Positions 38,812 through 52,698 of a stretch of DNA of 64,000 nt are shown here, one piece after another. The first letter of the stretch is position 1; the number at the start of each line of letters is the position of its first letter. The notes under the pieces were generated by a model. That model saw only the letters and a list, made by a program, of their open reading frames with translations. It ran no database searches and had not been told where the DNA came from. A program made the translations under genes and the position numbers. Source of the stretch: Reticulitermes lucifugus (taxonomy: Eukaryota; Arthropoda; Insecta; Blattodea; Rhinotermitidae). The stretch lies in the NCBI GenBank assembly GCA_026260175.1, contig JAKCWW010000965.1, positions 8,652 to 72,651 of the forward strand. Reading direction: 5' to 3'.

Positions 38812-39000
38812 GACAGTACCCTCGACACTAGATTCGAGTGCCTGCTTGGCTTACATATTCCAACCGCTCTTCTGCCCGGAACGAGCCCCCGGCACCCATT
38901 GGCCAGAAGGGTTGGGTAGGTCCCAGAGCCCGTCTAATGGATCGACCTAGGATTCTTCGGGCTCCAAGCCCATAGCCTTGTCATCAACCGACGCGCAAAG
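38812..39000 (-). repeat. SINE family B copy, diverged
   Basis: Aligns by eye with the 36.4 kb copy through 'gctcttctgcccggaacgag', 'ggcacccattggccagaagg' and 'gtaggtcccagagcccgtct'. The head region near 38,950-38,990 is degraded. Confidence 0.65.
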
Positions 39001-39002
39001 AA

Positions 39003-41718
39003 GAAAATTACAAAACAAACAGAAAAGAAAGAGGCAGGTTAAATGTGTTAGAAGTCAAATTCGCTATAATATTTCTTGATTTTCGTAGAACACGCAGACA
39101 CACACGGCATTCATTCTCAGTCAAATATTTTCAACATTTTACTACAATAAATGTCAAACATTTGACAATTTCAGTAAACGATAATGAATGTTGTAACTAT
39201 GACAACCATTGCTCCAACGGTAAAATTTTATCCTCATAAAATATATTCAACCTAAAAACTTCGATCTACGAATCGAGAAATAAATTCCACAAAGGCAGTA
39301 ACACAGATTGTGGAACAGAATTTTCAAACACACAAAAGGCAATAATATATATAGAATAAAACGAAATGCAAAAGGAAATTATAAATAGATGTGTGACTGT
39401 GTAATTTGGAAAGAACCCATACCCAGTTTGTAATTCATGTATGTGTGGGCTTGTAAAACGTAATTTATACAACTCTGCATCAAAAGAGATTACTATTAAT
39501 ACGACTTTTTTATGAATGGCAGAAGAGGAAAGCAAAACGAAAATACAAACAAAATACTCCAATACAAAGACAGTACATATAGGGGAAGGGAAGTAAAAAC
39601 TTTGGGGTCTATTATTAAAATCCCATCATGATGATCCTACAAACGAAATTCCACGTAATTACACAGTGGGAGAGCGAGAGAGAGAGAGAGAGAGAGCGAT
39701 TCAGTGTCGACATCCACAACGCATTTTCGTAATGATCGAGCGGCAGCAGAATATGAATACGTGACAGAATTCACACAAGAATGTTGAATCATTGTTATGT
39801 TGTCATGATATTATTATTATGATAATCATGATGATAGTAATTGCATCAGAACAAAACAATTTCCACACACTGCTGTTGCAAACCGGACATTCCTTGTCAC
39901 AGAAATTAAATGTCAGAATTGCGCACAACATTACAGCCTGTTTCAAAATTTAGCAACAATATTTTCCACAATTACAAAGTGCTGAAAAATTGAAAGTATT
40001 AGTTACAAATTTTTGTATGAAAAGCAAAAGTGACAAGTCAGTGGCCATTCAAATCTGATCCGCGACATAATTATAATGCCTATTAAACTAAATAATACAC
40101 GATGTAATGTAAGCAATTTCATTTGACTTTGTGCACCATTATCATGGATTTGCAGCTATTATTTTATCACTGTAAGCTCCAGAACAATAATATATGATTA
40201 AAAATTACAACTTTAGTAATAGCATTTTTGCTTGTTACTGTAGATTCAATTACTGAAATTAGTCTTGAAATAAAGCTCCACAATATTAAAACTATAACAT
40301 TTTTATAGATAGAAACACCGCCTTAAAATAAGACATTACTTAGGCCTACGTCAATATTCCACCATTACTTCCGGAAAATAAAGAAGGGCGAATTTCGGCT
40401 GTGCAAGTTCTCATCCATTTTATTAACATCTCTAAGGATGAGTAATGCACCAACACTAGCTTACTGTATTATTCTTGTAAATGACTCGACTACAGTGATG
40501 GTGATTATAGGAGCATGAGGGGAATTCATCGCCAAGCGAATATTCTTTGTTTGCCGGTGTAAAGGACAAGTTATTTCACGGATACCAGAACAAAGAACGT
40601 AGAGTTTAGCAAAATTTCGACAAATCTATACAAGTGTTGGTTCATCGAAACTTGGTACAAGGTGAAGATCAAGACAGTCTGAAGACCCAACCTAATAGTA
40701 TTTCACTCCAACCCGTCACACTGCCTCATATACGGCAAAAGGTAATGTTAATAATCAACTGAACTCTTTCGCATGTAAATATTTTTAGACTACTCACAAA
40801 AATTGTGGTTCTTGGCAGTGTATCATGCCACAAATCTCCAATTTTATATTAACGTTGTTCATTCCGTGCAATAAGAATATCCAATTTCATGTTTCAGGCG
40901 CAAATGATAATGATCTTTCCATACGTTTGTAATCCTCAATTTTGCATTCCTTCCATTTCCACATACCGCCTGCATTCTTGGAATTGAGATAAACAAGTGC
41001 ATTCGAAGAATCTACATACACCTACTTGCACGGTGTAAAGGAATTGTGTGACACCATGAGCAACAAGCTCGTTTTAATATAAATCAAGAAAAGAACGGAT
41101 ATCTGAAAATGGAAGGAGTTAGAGAACATCCTCTATTATTGCCCCGGGATTCTAGTTTCGCGAATAAGCTCAAGAGAAACACTGATAATGCAAGTATTTG
41201 AAAAGTACCTAAGTTTTACACAATATACATCACATAATTTCGCGGTATCCTAGCAACAGATTTACAGTCGGTCATAATCAATATCTCTTAAACATAATGT
41301 ATCGTAAGCGGACAGATTCACAGTCGATCGTGTTTGATTTTTATGTTTCGATCGTTAATTCTTTATTCGGCCTCAGGTTGTACATTAGTGAAAACACAGT
41401 CTGCATTTATTACGAGTAAAAATACTACGAATGGAGAAATATTACCATAAATGTGGGCAGGTCGAATCAAGTAACTGATTTTTTCCGATTTTAGTCAAAA
41501 TCGAAATGTGACGACAAATTATCAAAATACCGAATACGAAACTTTATGAAAATCCTTCCGGTTGGAGTCGCGCTGTTCTATGCGAGCTTATGGACGGGTA
41601 TGACGAGGCTAGTAGTCACATTCTGCTTTCCGGAAGCGCCTAAAAATATATACGGACACCATTAGAAGTTCACGGCCCGAAAAGAATAAAAGCCACGGAC
41701 CATAATTCATGCATGTGT
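39003..41718. other. intergenic, no gene seen
   Basis: One (GA)n run at about 39,669-39,697. The 98-codon minus frame at 39,266-39,562 is hydrophobic and AT-driven with no recognised family. Confidence 0.55.
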
Positions 41719-41731
41719 AGGAATTATCTAT

Positions 41732-41984
41732 TCCCCATGGCGCAACAGCCCCTAGTGGGTCAGGGCCTCCTCATTATCGGGGCTTTACGATCACACTCAG
41801 ACACACCACAATCGGTAGGACTCCTCTGGATGAGTGATCAGTCCGACGCAGAGACCTCTACCTGACAACACACAATATTCACAAGAGACAGACATCCACG
41901 CCCCTGGCGGGATTCTAACCCGCAGTCTCAGCAACTGAGCCACGGCGGTCCCACGCCTTAGACTGCGCGGCCACTGGGATCGGC
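41732..41984 (-). repeat. SINE family A, full length, with target-site duplication
   Basis: A full ~250-bp copy, minus orientation. The 5' tRNA-like head is at the right ('ccactgggatcggca' on the plus strand) and the B box, inverted, is near 41,908. It is flanked by 13-bp direct repeats, AGGAATTATCTAT at 41,719-41,731 and AGGAGTTATCTAT at 41,985-41,997, with one mismatch, as expected from LINE-driven insertion. Confidence 0.88.
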
Positions 41985-42234
41985 AGGAGTTATCTATAAC
42001 CTACACGATTTACCAAGCAGACTCTTCGTTAATACAAAACACGTGTGCGGTTCAAATCTCGACACAGAATGAGAGTGGCTGTTTGAGATATTTGAATAAG
42101 ATACGAGTGTCACTACGCAGAAAAAGAGACAGTTTCTTACACATCTGCACACATTATTAATGTAATATTTTTATGTTCGTTTTGTTTGCCTTCATATTTT
42201 CATATTTATTTATTTGTTCACGCATATAAAGATA

Positions 42235-42501
42235 ATGGCCGAACCCAGTAGCCGCGCCGTCTAAGGTGTGGGTCTGTGGCCGCTCGCTTGCTGGGATTGC
42301 GGGTTCGAATCCCGCTGTGGGCATGGATATCTGTTTCTTGTGATTGTTGTGTGCTGTCACGTAGAGGTCCTGCGTCGGACTGATCACTCGTCCAGAGGAG
42401 CCCTACCGATTGTGGTGTGTATGAATGTGATCCTGAAGCCTCGACAATGTGGAGGCCTTGACCCACAAGGGGCTGTCGTGCCACGAAAAAAATATATGTA
42501 T
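42235..42501 (+). repeat. SINE family A, full length, with target-site duplication
   Basis: It starts 'ggccgaacccagtagccgcg', has a perfect B box GGTTCGAATCC at 42,302-42,312, and ends in an A/AT-rich tail. The flanks ATATAAAGATA (42,224-42,234) and ATATAAGGATA (42,502-42,512) form a target-site duplication. Its antisense translation gives GIRTRNPSKRAA and ERPQTHTLDGAATG, a typical spurious peptide in cockroach gene predictions as I recall them. Confidence 0.9.
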
Positions 42502-42514
42502 ATATAAGGATAGT

Positions 42515-45500
42515 CTGATAATTTACGTTAGAAAAGCAAAAAGAGTTTTCTGGTAGGGCAACTCAATCTTCGTAGCTGCTTGTAATAAATAAATTGCATT
42601 CGACTTTAAAGCTCAAGGAAAGCAACACAATGCAAGGGTGGAGACGGTACAGCAGACAGAATTGTTTTACCTAACTATTGCAGCAAAAAAAAATTATAAA
42701 ACTCACCAGTGGCCACAGAAAAATCAGCAAAGCAAATAAAATGCCTAAAAGGTCAAGTTATTGCTTCAAGCTTATTGCTTAATCGTTCTTTACAGAAAAT
42801 GAACAAAACACAAGCGGGATGGGAAAATTATTTCTCCGTCCGCCAGGACGTTTTATCCCCGAAAACACTACTACAGTTATTTTGATGAACCTGACCATGG
42901 TACCTAGACCAAAATTTATGAAAAGTGATTGTCTTGTTAGTATGCTTGGTTACGGGTTGGACTGGGATTACACGCCGACACAAGCAGGGCTTCATTCTTT
43001 CCCATCACGTCGAAACCGTCCCTGGGGCATATTAGTCGAAGAAATGATAAAAATTCTCCTCCATCCCGTACAGAAATTAAAATGCTTTACGATAAACCAC
43101 AATTAGCCGATACGAATTCATTACATATTTCTCAGTCAAACGCAGGGAGAGTTTATCTTTTAATTTACACTTAACACGAAAGATTTTCATGCATTGCTAT
43201 TTGTTGACTCGATCGCCCCTGCTTCACTACAACTGAAGTCAAACGTAACAAGTTTTATCAAAAACCTCTCTTCGTACAAAGGAAATAACTTCCTTGCGTC
43301 TACGCCATTTTAGACACGATGAATACTTAACGAAACGAAAAGTAATTTTAAGACTCTCCAGTAGAATAATTGGTTCAAGATTATAGATATCAACTAACAT
43401 AATGTGCTGTGCAAATTTGGAAATAAAGAAATTTGAGAATTCCGTCCTGAAATAACAGCTGCTTATTCCGCTAATACATGTTCCTTGAATGTTATACAGA
43501 TTTAGGTTTGTAGAATCGGGATGGCCAGCCAGTAAATCGCACCAGTGTCGCCACCGTAGAGGAAAAGGGGCGCTGGCCTATACCATTTCGACCCCCTTTC
43601 CCACCGCTAACATGACTGCGAAGCAAAACTGATCCCACCCACCAGAGAAGAACATATGCTGTATAATTTTCCCCATTTTCATTCTAATTCTTGCTTTGTC
43701 AGCAAACTCTGAGAGTATTGTAGTCTGATATAGGTCACTGAGCTTGCAGTGCACTTCCTATCTGCTTGTGACACGAATATCTTTCCAGTCAAATTACTGG
43801 ATACTCTTTGTTATAGTATTTTTTCAATCAATCTGCACGTCTTCTCCTAATAAGAGCAATGTCGCAAAAAGGCCCTTTCCGATCACCGCGGACATTTTGC
43901 TTTACGATATATAAAGTAGACAGCTTACAAAATTTGCACTCATTATTTAAATCACAACACGTGTCTCTTTCTGTATGAGCACATTTTGCTATTATTCAAC
44001 AGTGCATATTTTCAATAATTCTTTCTCTCTTTTTCAAATATTTCAACAATGATGTTTCTTTCACAAATTCTGCCGGCGATCTAATTTAATCCGCTCCCAT
44101 TTGTGACGTAAATGTACCTTGTCAACAAATACAAAGATCACACTACGGAACAAATACCCCATCGGCATAAAACTGTGTACATCCAAGCAGAATATTTTTT
44201 GTACTTTTCGGTCTCTTCTTTCAGCAGTTTCAATTAATGAAAATCAACTTCAGATTATTATATCATAACACATTTATTAGATGAGTCAAATTGCATAAAA
44301 GGCTGCCTTCGCTAACATTAGGTATTTTGCAGTTCGCAGCCTTTATACTTATTTTCATAAAAATATTAATAATAAATATTAGAACAGGCCCTAAAGCAAT
44401 ACTACCGAGAATATTTTTTCGGAGTGTCCTATTATTAACCTTCGATCCGCGGACCGAGTATCGACTTAACAAGAACCGAATACTGGCTTCGAATCTACCT
44501 GTAGTTTGTAACCTACTTTCGTTTTTAATAAAAAAGGGCTTATGAAGTTACCACGCTATCTAAGTGTAGGTGCTTCTTCATTTTTCAGCATTTTAACCAA
44601 ATGAAAGCCACTACAGGAGACACAAACCTCGTTTTTTTTTCAATTTTATGCGGTAGAAAATAACAATATGTCAGACAGACGAAATTATGAGGTGAGAGCA
44701 ACCATAACGACATTTAATGCAAGGTGACAAAATGAGGCATATCAATTGATATTGCAAAACCAAACAATCAACTTTTGCTACAGTTACTTCTGTGTAATGT
44801 AATAAATATTACGGCCTTGCAAAATCTTTCATTCACTATGGCTTTAATGGTGGAATGTACTTACAATGAGAAAGTGGCTGAGGCACTAAATCTATAAGTA
44901 GTTTGCGGTTTTAGGATGGTTAGGTCTACTAAAGAATCACTGGAACTAGGCACGAACTCTGTGAGATATGCTGTTTATAAGTAAACAAAAACGACGGGCG
45001 AGAATCTTTGGGGTTCTCTCCGATAAAATAACCGTTATTTCCAACAACAACAACAACAACAACAATAATTATAATAATAGGTTAGGCGGCTACAATAACG
45101 CCAGATATATTTATCTCGCCAAAAAACCGTTATGTGTAGGGCAGCAGCATCTAGCGCAAGGGTCTTTAAACGTTTACACAACGGGCTCAGTTGCACAAGA
45201 ACTTTGGGAGCAGTCGGTTGTGGTGTTCCTCCTAACGGCCTTGGAAATTAACATTGTCCGTTCAAGTACTCAAAAAGCGAGTCAGATTTTTATAACAATT
45301 GTGAAATATTGGTTTTATTACTGTTATTTCAATCTCAAATTACAAATGTATGAGTGGTAAATTTTTTATAGTGCAAATTTTCAGCATGCAACACAGGAAA
45401 TGTTTCAATTGCCTATTTCCTACACTGTGGTAAATCTTGTGTAATCGTATAAATGGATAAAGTAACGTCATATTTGTTGGATAAAATAAAAACCGTGTTT

Positions 45501-46080
45501 TTTAAAGATACTTCGCATTTACTGTTAAAACAATTTTTATGGCGCTAGTTATGTTTGAATTAAGAACAATAGAAACGAATTGTAAAGCATTTCGGAAGTC
45601 ATGGGTAGACACAAAACACATGAGACGAGAAGAAAATGGATAAAAGAGAAACTCACACAGAAATGTGTGACATTCGCACCGACTGTTACAGCTAGTAAGG
45701 GCTCAGGACGTTATAGCTGTTCACATGTTTTATAATTTAAAATAAATAAATAAATTTTCACCTAAGCCTTGTGCAGTGTTTCTGACTATAGCACACTTTC
45801 CGAAGGTGGCGTTACGGATACAATAACGCCACTTGTCACTTTATATTTATAAGTTAATTTATAAGCTATAAGTTATATTATTTACTAATATCTGGGAGGA
45901 AATAAATGATTTTTGTTTATACATAAATAACTTATTAGATATATGGAATTAAAATATATAATAAGATTTGTGAAAGTATATTGTGAAACTTTGACAATTA
46001 CTTCCTAAAGAAAGTAGTGGAGTTATTGCAGCCATTTGCCCTAATAATAATAATGTGTGGCATATTCACAGTTACAAAGT
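42515..46080. other. intergenic, no gene seen
   Basis: A weak family-B-like patch at 42,825-42,870 ('cgttttatccccg') is not enough for a call. (CAA)n lies at about 45,043-45,068. The 130-codon frame at 44,968-45,360 plus is partly built on that microsatellite and matches nothing known. Confidence 0.5.
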
Positions 46081-46084
46081 ATAA

Positions 46085-46165
46085 ACAAACTGATCCCACT
46101 AGAATTCGATCCCTTGATCATCTACGCACATATACAGCATATTAGCCAGACTGACAAATGGCATG
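46085..46165 (-). repeat. tRNA-like SINE head fragment
   Basis: The minus strand reads 'gtctggctaatatgc' (A-box-like) and GGGATCGAATTC (B-box-like) at the expected spacing. Short and isolated. Confidence 0.35.
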
Positions 46166-46169
46166 TATG

Positions 46170-48750
46170 TCGTTGTCGGGTTCAAAACTACATCACCGTA
46201 TCTAAATGAAGTGTTTAAGAAGGCGAGATTTGTATCACTCAAGAGTCAGCAACACGGTAGTAGGATTTATGAGTTATACCTGGAATTAATTTTTAAATGA
46301 CGTCAATAGTTTTTACAACAAACTATCCGCATTTACATCTGAGGGATCTCAGAGCGTGTAATATCGAAATTACGTCAAATATGCCGAAGTAATTTTCCTC
46401 TTAGAAAAATCCGAAGAATTCAAATGATATGTAAAGTGTAAGATAAGACACTTTTGCATAAAACCATGCACAAACATTTATGCGTAATATTTTGTTTTCC
46501 TATCTCTTTCTAAACCAGAAGTTATGTTCATAGCCATGTCATGCATATACTTTTATTTCACACATATATTCACCCTCAAACTTTCTTTTCAGGCCATCAC
46601 GAATGTCCCATTTCCATGTTATTATACAGCCCAAATAAATCTGTTGAGGTGCCACTGCGCAAGCGTGTTTCAGAATAAAGGAGCACGATATTTATTACGC
46701 ATAGCGAACAGTAAATGTACAAACACACTTTCCAAAAAAAAATCCTTTTAAAATAGAACCACTTCCGTTTTCTCTTGGAAAAGTCTTTATAAATCGTATG
46801 TGACGATAAGAGGGAAACGTGGGTGAATCTTATACTTTGTTATGTGAATTTTTCGGATTAAGAGTGAGGAAGTCGTAAATGCGAACCCGATTAAGTAAAC
46901 ATGTTACAAATTTGACTAAGCTAATTTGTATGGCAAGTAATTAGTACAGGTAGCTTCTCAGTACCTGCAAAAGTAGCCTACATGTAAGGATGGAGTATCT
47001 AGTTCTTTGAGTTATTTTCTTCCACGATGAAGGGTGGAATATACATATCTTGGCCTGTATTTTTATAGGATATATGTGTATGTGTGTGTGTGTGTGTTTC
47101 CATACAGTGAATTTATTGAGGTAGGCCTACGTGTGTACTCTTATACGCATAGATGCAGTCTTATGTGTTTGTAATTCTACATAGGCCATGCGGCAAGTCT
47201 ATAGCCGCATAAACATTCTTACATAAAATCTACGTTCATACACATTCAATATGCCGTAACACCAAACGAGTAAAATCCTCCTACCAATCTCAAGCCTTTC
47301 TAGCTTTCGCTAACATACAGCCCAGCATGAGTCTGCATGCTACTTAAATTAATCTCACAATTCCGCAAACACGCATACGGCATCGCGTTTAACTAAAAAT
47401 TGAGTACTGTCCATTTTTCGCAAAATAACAAATTACAGTTGTAGCCCCCTTAAGCTGGGCGCACTGGGCAATCGGCCAGCTAGCACACTCCTGAAGTCGC
47501 CCTTAACCGTCACCAGAATAGTCCCCAGTATTTCAAATTCAGTTGAAACTATAGGCAGTGATCACAAAAACTTTCAATGTCGTCAAATTAAGGGCTATTC
47601 TCACTCTCTGGTCACTCGATCAGTTTAACATGGCTGACGATAAACGTAACGTCACGGCCAGTTGCATGGATGTCTTCACAGCTGTGTTCGCCTTGAGCTC
47701 CCTCCAATTGCGGAGGAATTGCGTTCAGCGGAGCAGCAAAATGCTGCTGCGCATTGCTTGTTGATACTTCTACACAGGTCTTGTACCAAGTATAGTCGTT
47801 TATTTGCTGCACAGCACAAACGAGAAGAAATTTATACAATAATGTGCATATTATGAAAAATTGTGTTCGTTAACACAAATACTGTCCACGGTCCTTTCCC
47901 TGACGTTTCCCTGTTAAATTCTTTTTTGCGTGTTTGCATAAGAAAGCTGAAGTAGCAGAAGACACATAAATGATATTAGCTAATACTTATGGAAATACCT
48001 GTTCAGTTAACATCGTGTCACTTCAGATCGTGCTTACCACGACTTTAACCCCGATGTTAACTGATCTTCCATCACAGACCCCTAAGCGTAACACCTACCG
48101 TCAGCAGTTTTGTTCCTACGAATCGCTTGCTCCGCTGCTAGTTACATAATCTATTCACCAAACTTCAAGCACACACACACGATATTACCACCTGCTAAAG
48201 TTTTCATCACTAGGTTTATCACTCATATATATTTCCTTCACACTTGCAATTAATTGCCTCTATTATACTTCACAATAACTATATTCTCACACACTGTCAC
48301 TACCACCATTCCTTTCTTACTCGACAAGAAATCTCTTGACTGCCTGTAGAAGTAAATCGATATGAATGTCGACAGATCTCTCTTAATATCTTATGAGAAA
48401 TTGATAATGCAACTCGTAATTTATGAGAATAATGGTACATTCTGCCGTCACATGATGAATATACTGACATACTGTATAAAACCTAAAACCTATGTATAAA
48501 ATTCCAGCACCGAGACACATTTTTAAAGGCGTTCTTTCAAATATTTCATACCATAATGTCGTATATTGATATCACATCAATTTGTGGTTGCAGTGGAAAC
48601 TGCTTTCAAAATACATTATATTGACACAATGTGGGTCTATGTTACTTTGCTTATATCATATTATAAACGCAAAAGTAAAGTTTTTCCTGTACGTAATTAA
48701 ATAAGCAACATGCACGGAAGACCTCCTGGGAAGTGGAGATGTGTCTCCAC
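46170..48750. other. intergenic; possible decayed DNA transposon at 47.45-47.86 kb
   Basis: (GT)n at about 47,076-47,097. At 47,450-47,860 a CpG-rich segment holds three overlapping open frames of 64-75 codons, one starting MADDKRNV. It vaguely suggests a PIF/Harbinger-type relic, but I cannot support it from motifs. Confidence 0.35.
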
Positions 48751-48751
48751 G

Positions 48752-48987
48752 TATTTTTAACCTTTACACTACTTGGAGGTGAGTGGTCAACTTCACGCTC
48801 CAGACGATTAGGCCCCACGGAAATAGTCCCCGGTATCCATTAGGTAGGAGGCTGATTGATCCCCAGGGTCTGCATGGACGTTGGGGGAAGAGAAAAATAT
48901 CTTGCCGCTACGGGAAATCGAACTCATTTCCTTGGTTGTCCAGCTTATGGCCTATCCACTATACGAAACGAGCTGCCCCGGCTCGTG
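48752..48987 (-). repeat. SINE family B with tRNA-like head
   Basis: The core matches other family B copies ('cttggaggtgagtggtcaac', 'ccccggtatccattaggtag', 'gatccccagggtc'). The head, read on the minus strand, shows 'gctcgtttcgtatagtggat' and a B box GAGTTCGATTTCC. It sits at the edge of the CpG-poor domain. Confidence 0.75.
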
Positions 48988-48999
48988 GAATATATTTTA

Positions 49000-51900
49000 T
49001 ATTGCAAAATCTTTTGAGCTTCGTGCAAAATATACTTTGTATTGGACTGATTTAAAACAAAATTAAATTTGCAAAGTTCAGTGTAAATTCCAGTTCAAAA
49101 GATTGGAACCCATTAATAAGATGATGTTACATTGTGTGATCCAGTTCCCAGTAGGGGCCCTGGGGATTCCTTTCTTCACCACCATGTCCACAATACCTCA
49201 AGGCCTATCCAGCCTCCAAACGAATAAACAGGTGAAGACATTTTGCCCACAAAAAGATTTCCAGTAAATACTGCTATACCTGACCCTGTATCTTCATGGC
49301 AGATTCAGTCATAAATTAAATTTTCTGAGGTACAATGAAAAATCGACTCCAAGCTATCATTTTTACCACTCACCCACTTTATGTATTACTTCATGGACAT
49401 GGTATCCAAATAATAACCCATAATCTAAAGTTGCACCAAATAAAAAAATATTACAAACCTCTACTTTTAACAGCTATTATGCTTATGAACTACTTTTGAA
49501 AAATTTGGTATAAATTGCTTGACAAATTGGTGTGCTACATCTTGTTTGCCATCATTTTATATTTTTGAACGAAACTGTAAAGCCCAGAAATGTTTAGTTT
49601 AATAAGTACAGTTCAAAGCAAGTAAAATTTCAATGTAACTGTTGCAGGGGAGTAAAAAACTGGGTAACTCAAACTTTGTGCTTCATCACACTTAGAAGGA
49701 AAGTTGATGAAGGAAATAACGCAGAAGAATGTTCATTTCCATAATCCTGTTGCACAGTTACTAATATCTGACATATTATGACACCCACAGGTATGTGCAA
49801 AACAATCTTCTAACCACTGTCAGAAAAATGAAAGAGAAAAAAAATATTTATTTTATCCATCACTTTCACAAAATTAAATCCAATTTATAACACCGCTCAC
49901 AACATGCTTAAAAACATACACTGAAAATAACATATTCTTCTAAACTGTTAAATAGAAAATGGAGGCCAAGCAAAGCGCTCATTTCTAATATTTTACTTCT
50001 ACAAAAAATGGCCACAATTCACATAAAAATTTATGTTCATGAAAGTCCACGTAACAAGCCATCTTGAGGTACAGAACTGCTATTCATTGAACAGTCCGAC
50101 AGGTCCTAGGAACTATCTCCATGGATCTTCCTATAAATGACCCAAACAGATAACTCCCAGAGATATCACGAAATTTATTCCTAACACATACAGTAGCCAT
50201 GGTACAGCCAAGTATTGCAGGAGAACTTTAGGGCATAATCCAAATCCTCATTCCCAATCTTTATTTCTTTATTTACACAAGTAAATTTTAATTTCCAATT
50301 TGAGTGTTAGACATTCTTTCAAGTTTCACTACTATAAATTCCGATATTTCCAAAGAAAGGAAGCATATTCTGAGCAAAGAACAGACATATTTGTTTGTAC
50401 ATTGTAACTGTTGGTATGCCATGACTTATCAGCTGGTTCTGACTGCTATACAAGCAGGACATCTTCAACATCTCGATGAGTTTTGCATGCATTCTTTTGC
50501 AGTTGTTTTGACAGTACAACAGAACAACACAGCAGGTACTTTCCTCGCACAGTACAAGCCTTCCTGTGCCCTAAATCTGTGAGGTAAACGTGTCAATACA
50601 CATGGTAATGTTTTCATGACGAGCAACTCATTTTGGAATACTCAAAACAAATCAAGATCATGTGCCTCACCTGCAACAGTTAAATATTCTCTCCATGGTA
50701 GGAACCAAACCTGCAATATAAACTATTTGACAAAACAATAACAAGAGAATCAGCCAAATATAATTTATATTTAGTGGGAGTACGAGATTAAATGGGACAA
50801 AGGTGGCATTACACTTGCAGACCATCATACCGGTATATTTTCTATAGGAAATGGAACGCTAATACATTACTCAATTTCTGATGCAAAAAAACAAGCATAG
50901 ATCTTGAATACGTGGATGCTGTATTAAGAATAATATGTAGAAAACAATATGTTTCTGTTTATTGGTGTTCATTTTCCCTTTTCATTTAAACATGGGTATA
51001 CTGTTATTTTTAGTTACACATACTGAAAAAAAAAATAACATACCACATATGTGACTTACTTTATAATATTTTCATTACATTATTATTTCAGACAAAACAC
51101 TGTCAAATTTACAAGCACCCACATTAAAATGGCAGCAAAGGAAGGAAAATTAGCAATAATACAGTGCTAATACTTTATTCAGAAAAAAATTACTCTTATT
51201 ATTAACATAAATGACACTGTTGTTGTCACTGTGATTGTCATCATCATCTTCATCATCTTTATCGTCATCATTGTTCTGGCTGTTGCATTTTTGAACACAT
51301 AACAGGTTATATTCACCTTTAATTCCAGATTAACAATTAACAACTGAAATGGTGTGGGGAAACCATTGCATAAGGAGACAGGAATTGTTACTCTTCCACA
51401 GATGCATGTGGTGCTTGTTGTTCAATTTACAAACGGCATGGGCATGTCACTGGAATGCATGAGGGTCATCTACCAAATAAGGCATTGATGTACAAACGTG
51501 AAAGGTACAGTTGAAGATGCCCACTACAGAGATGAAACTTACAATTTCAAATTTTATGTTTGGAGCTACAGCAGGTCATGTGGCGTAACTCCTCCTGTTA
51601 AATGACACTGGAAGTTTTACAGATCAAAATGTGGAACATTATTCTAGAAATTGTGGAAGGTGAACTAGTACAGAATTTGTTTTGTCACAGTGCAATGTGC
51701 TTGGATGTTGGTTGACACAACCGTCAGCAGCTACAGCAACCTCTGGTAAGTAAAACGACTTTACTAAAGACATGCTGCAAGTGTGGATGGAGCCTTCCGT
51801 TAGCACATGATCATCTTATGCAAGAGAACACACCCACAAGCCAACATCCAATAGAAGGTAGGAAAAAGTGAACCACTATTTATGTTACAAACAATAAAAT

Positions 51901-52698
51901 GTATTTTAACTTAGAATCAGAAGTATGAGCTTCAGAGATATTTTTCTTTGCTAAATCAGAACAATGTCAAAAAGTATGCATATAACTGATAGGAAGGAAC
52001 CATGTACATTGATGCTGTTATTTACAACATTTATAAATTTGCATTTGTGGCTAACCACTAAAAACCTTTACACATTACAGCTTTCATACATAGCAATTAC
52101 ACACATGTTAAATATGTACAGATCTCTTGCATTCACTTCTATGTTAAGGCAACCAAGATGTCCACATGGAAACAAAGTGAGGCTGTAAATCTGACCGATT
52201 CATGCTTAACTAAATGACAAAATTCTAGATATTTAAAAAACACTCCTTTCACAAACATTTTAGCAGTAATAATCATCAGCATCATTCACATATTTTTTTA
52301 AAACCAGAAAGAAGGGAATTTGATGCAATAAACATGTAAGTGCCCATTCATAAAATGGAATCTTCAACACTTATAAACAACCAGGAAATCTACATATCAC
52401 AGTTTCTGGAAGATTACAAACAATACAGTTTTTCTTATCCAAACTAACAAAACCCCTCACGTCCATATTTTGAGTACCCTAAAAGATGCATGCCGCTTTA
52501 TAAAGTATTAATTATTCTTCTGCTATTAAAATTTGTTACTCTTTGTGACACACTATTCTTTCAGGGTCAGTAAAATTTCTTGCATATTTCAGTTCCAACA
52601 CGAACAGCTGGTGGGGCACTTTGGGGAATGTAGCTTATAAGACATGGTACAAAGAATAATTAGTGGCATACAGTCATAGGGATTGCGAAATCAGACCA
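49000..52698 (-). other. probable 3' UTR and downstream part of the RNF168-like gene
   Basis: No coding exon is supported. CpG is as scarce here as in the gene body, falling off from the SINE at 48.75-48.99 kb, so this stretch may belong to the same transcription unit. Candidate minus-strand AATAAA signals (TTTATT on plus) lie near 49,846, 50,262 and 50,270. Which, if any, is used cannot be told from sequence. A CATCAT-rich microsatellite lies at 51,238-51,272. Frames of 92 codons (50,304-50,582 plus) and 74 codons (51,964-52,188 plus) lack recognisable domains. Confidence 0.4.

Noticed and set aside
42157-42507. Frames giving GIRTRNPSKRAA and ERPQTHTLDGAATG peptides
   Set aside because: They are translations of a SINE, not genes.
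44968-45360. 130-codon frame with Asn-rich start
   Set aside because: The Asn run is a (CAA)/(AAT) microsatellite; the rest resembles no family.
47450-47860. Possible PIF/Harbinger transposon with MADDKRNV start
   Set aside because: No catalytic motif, terminal repeats or clear protein similarity could be seen.
50304-50582. 92-codon frame on the plus strand in the CpG-poor region
   Set aside because: No domain, and an open frame on the opposite strand; more likely untranslated sequence of the minus-strand gene.
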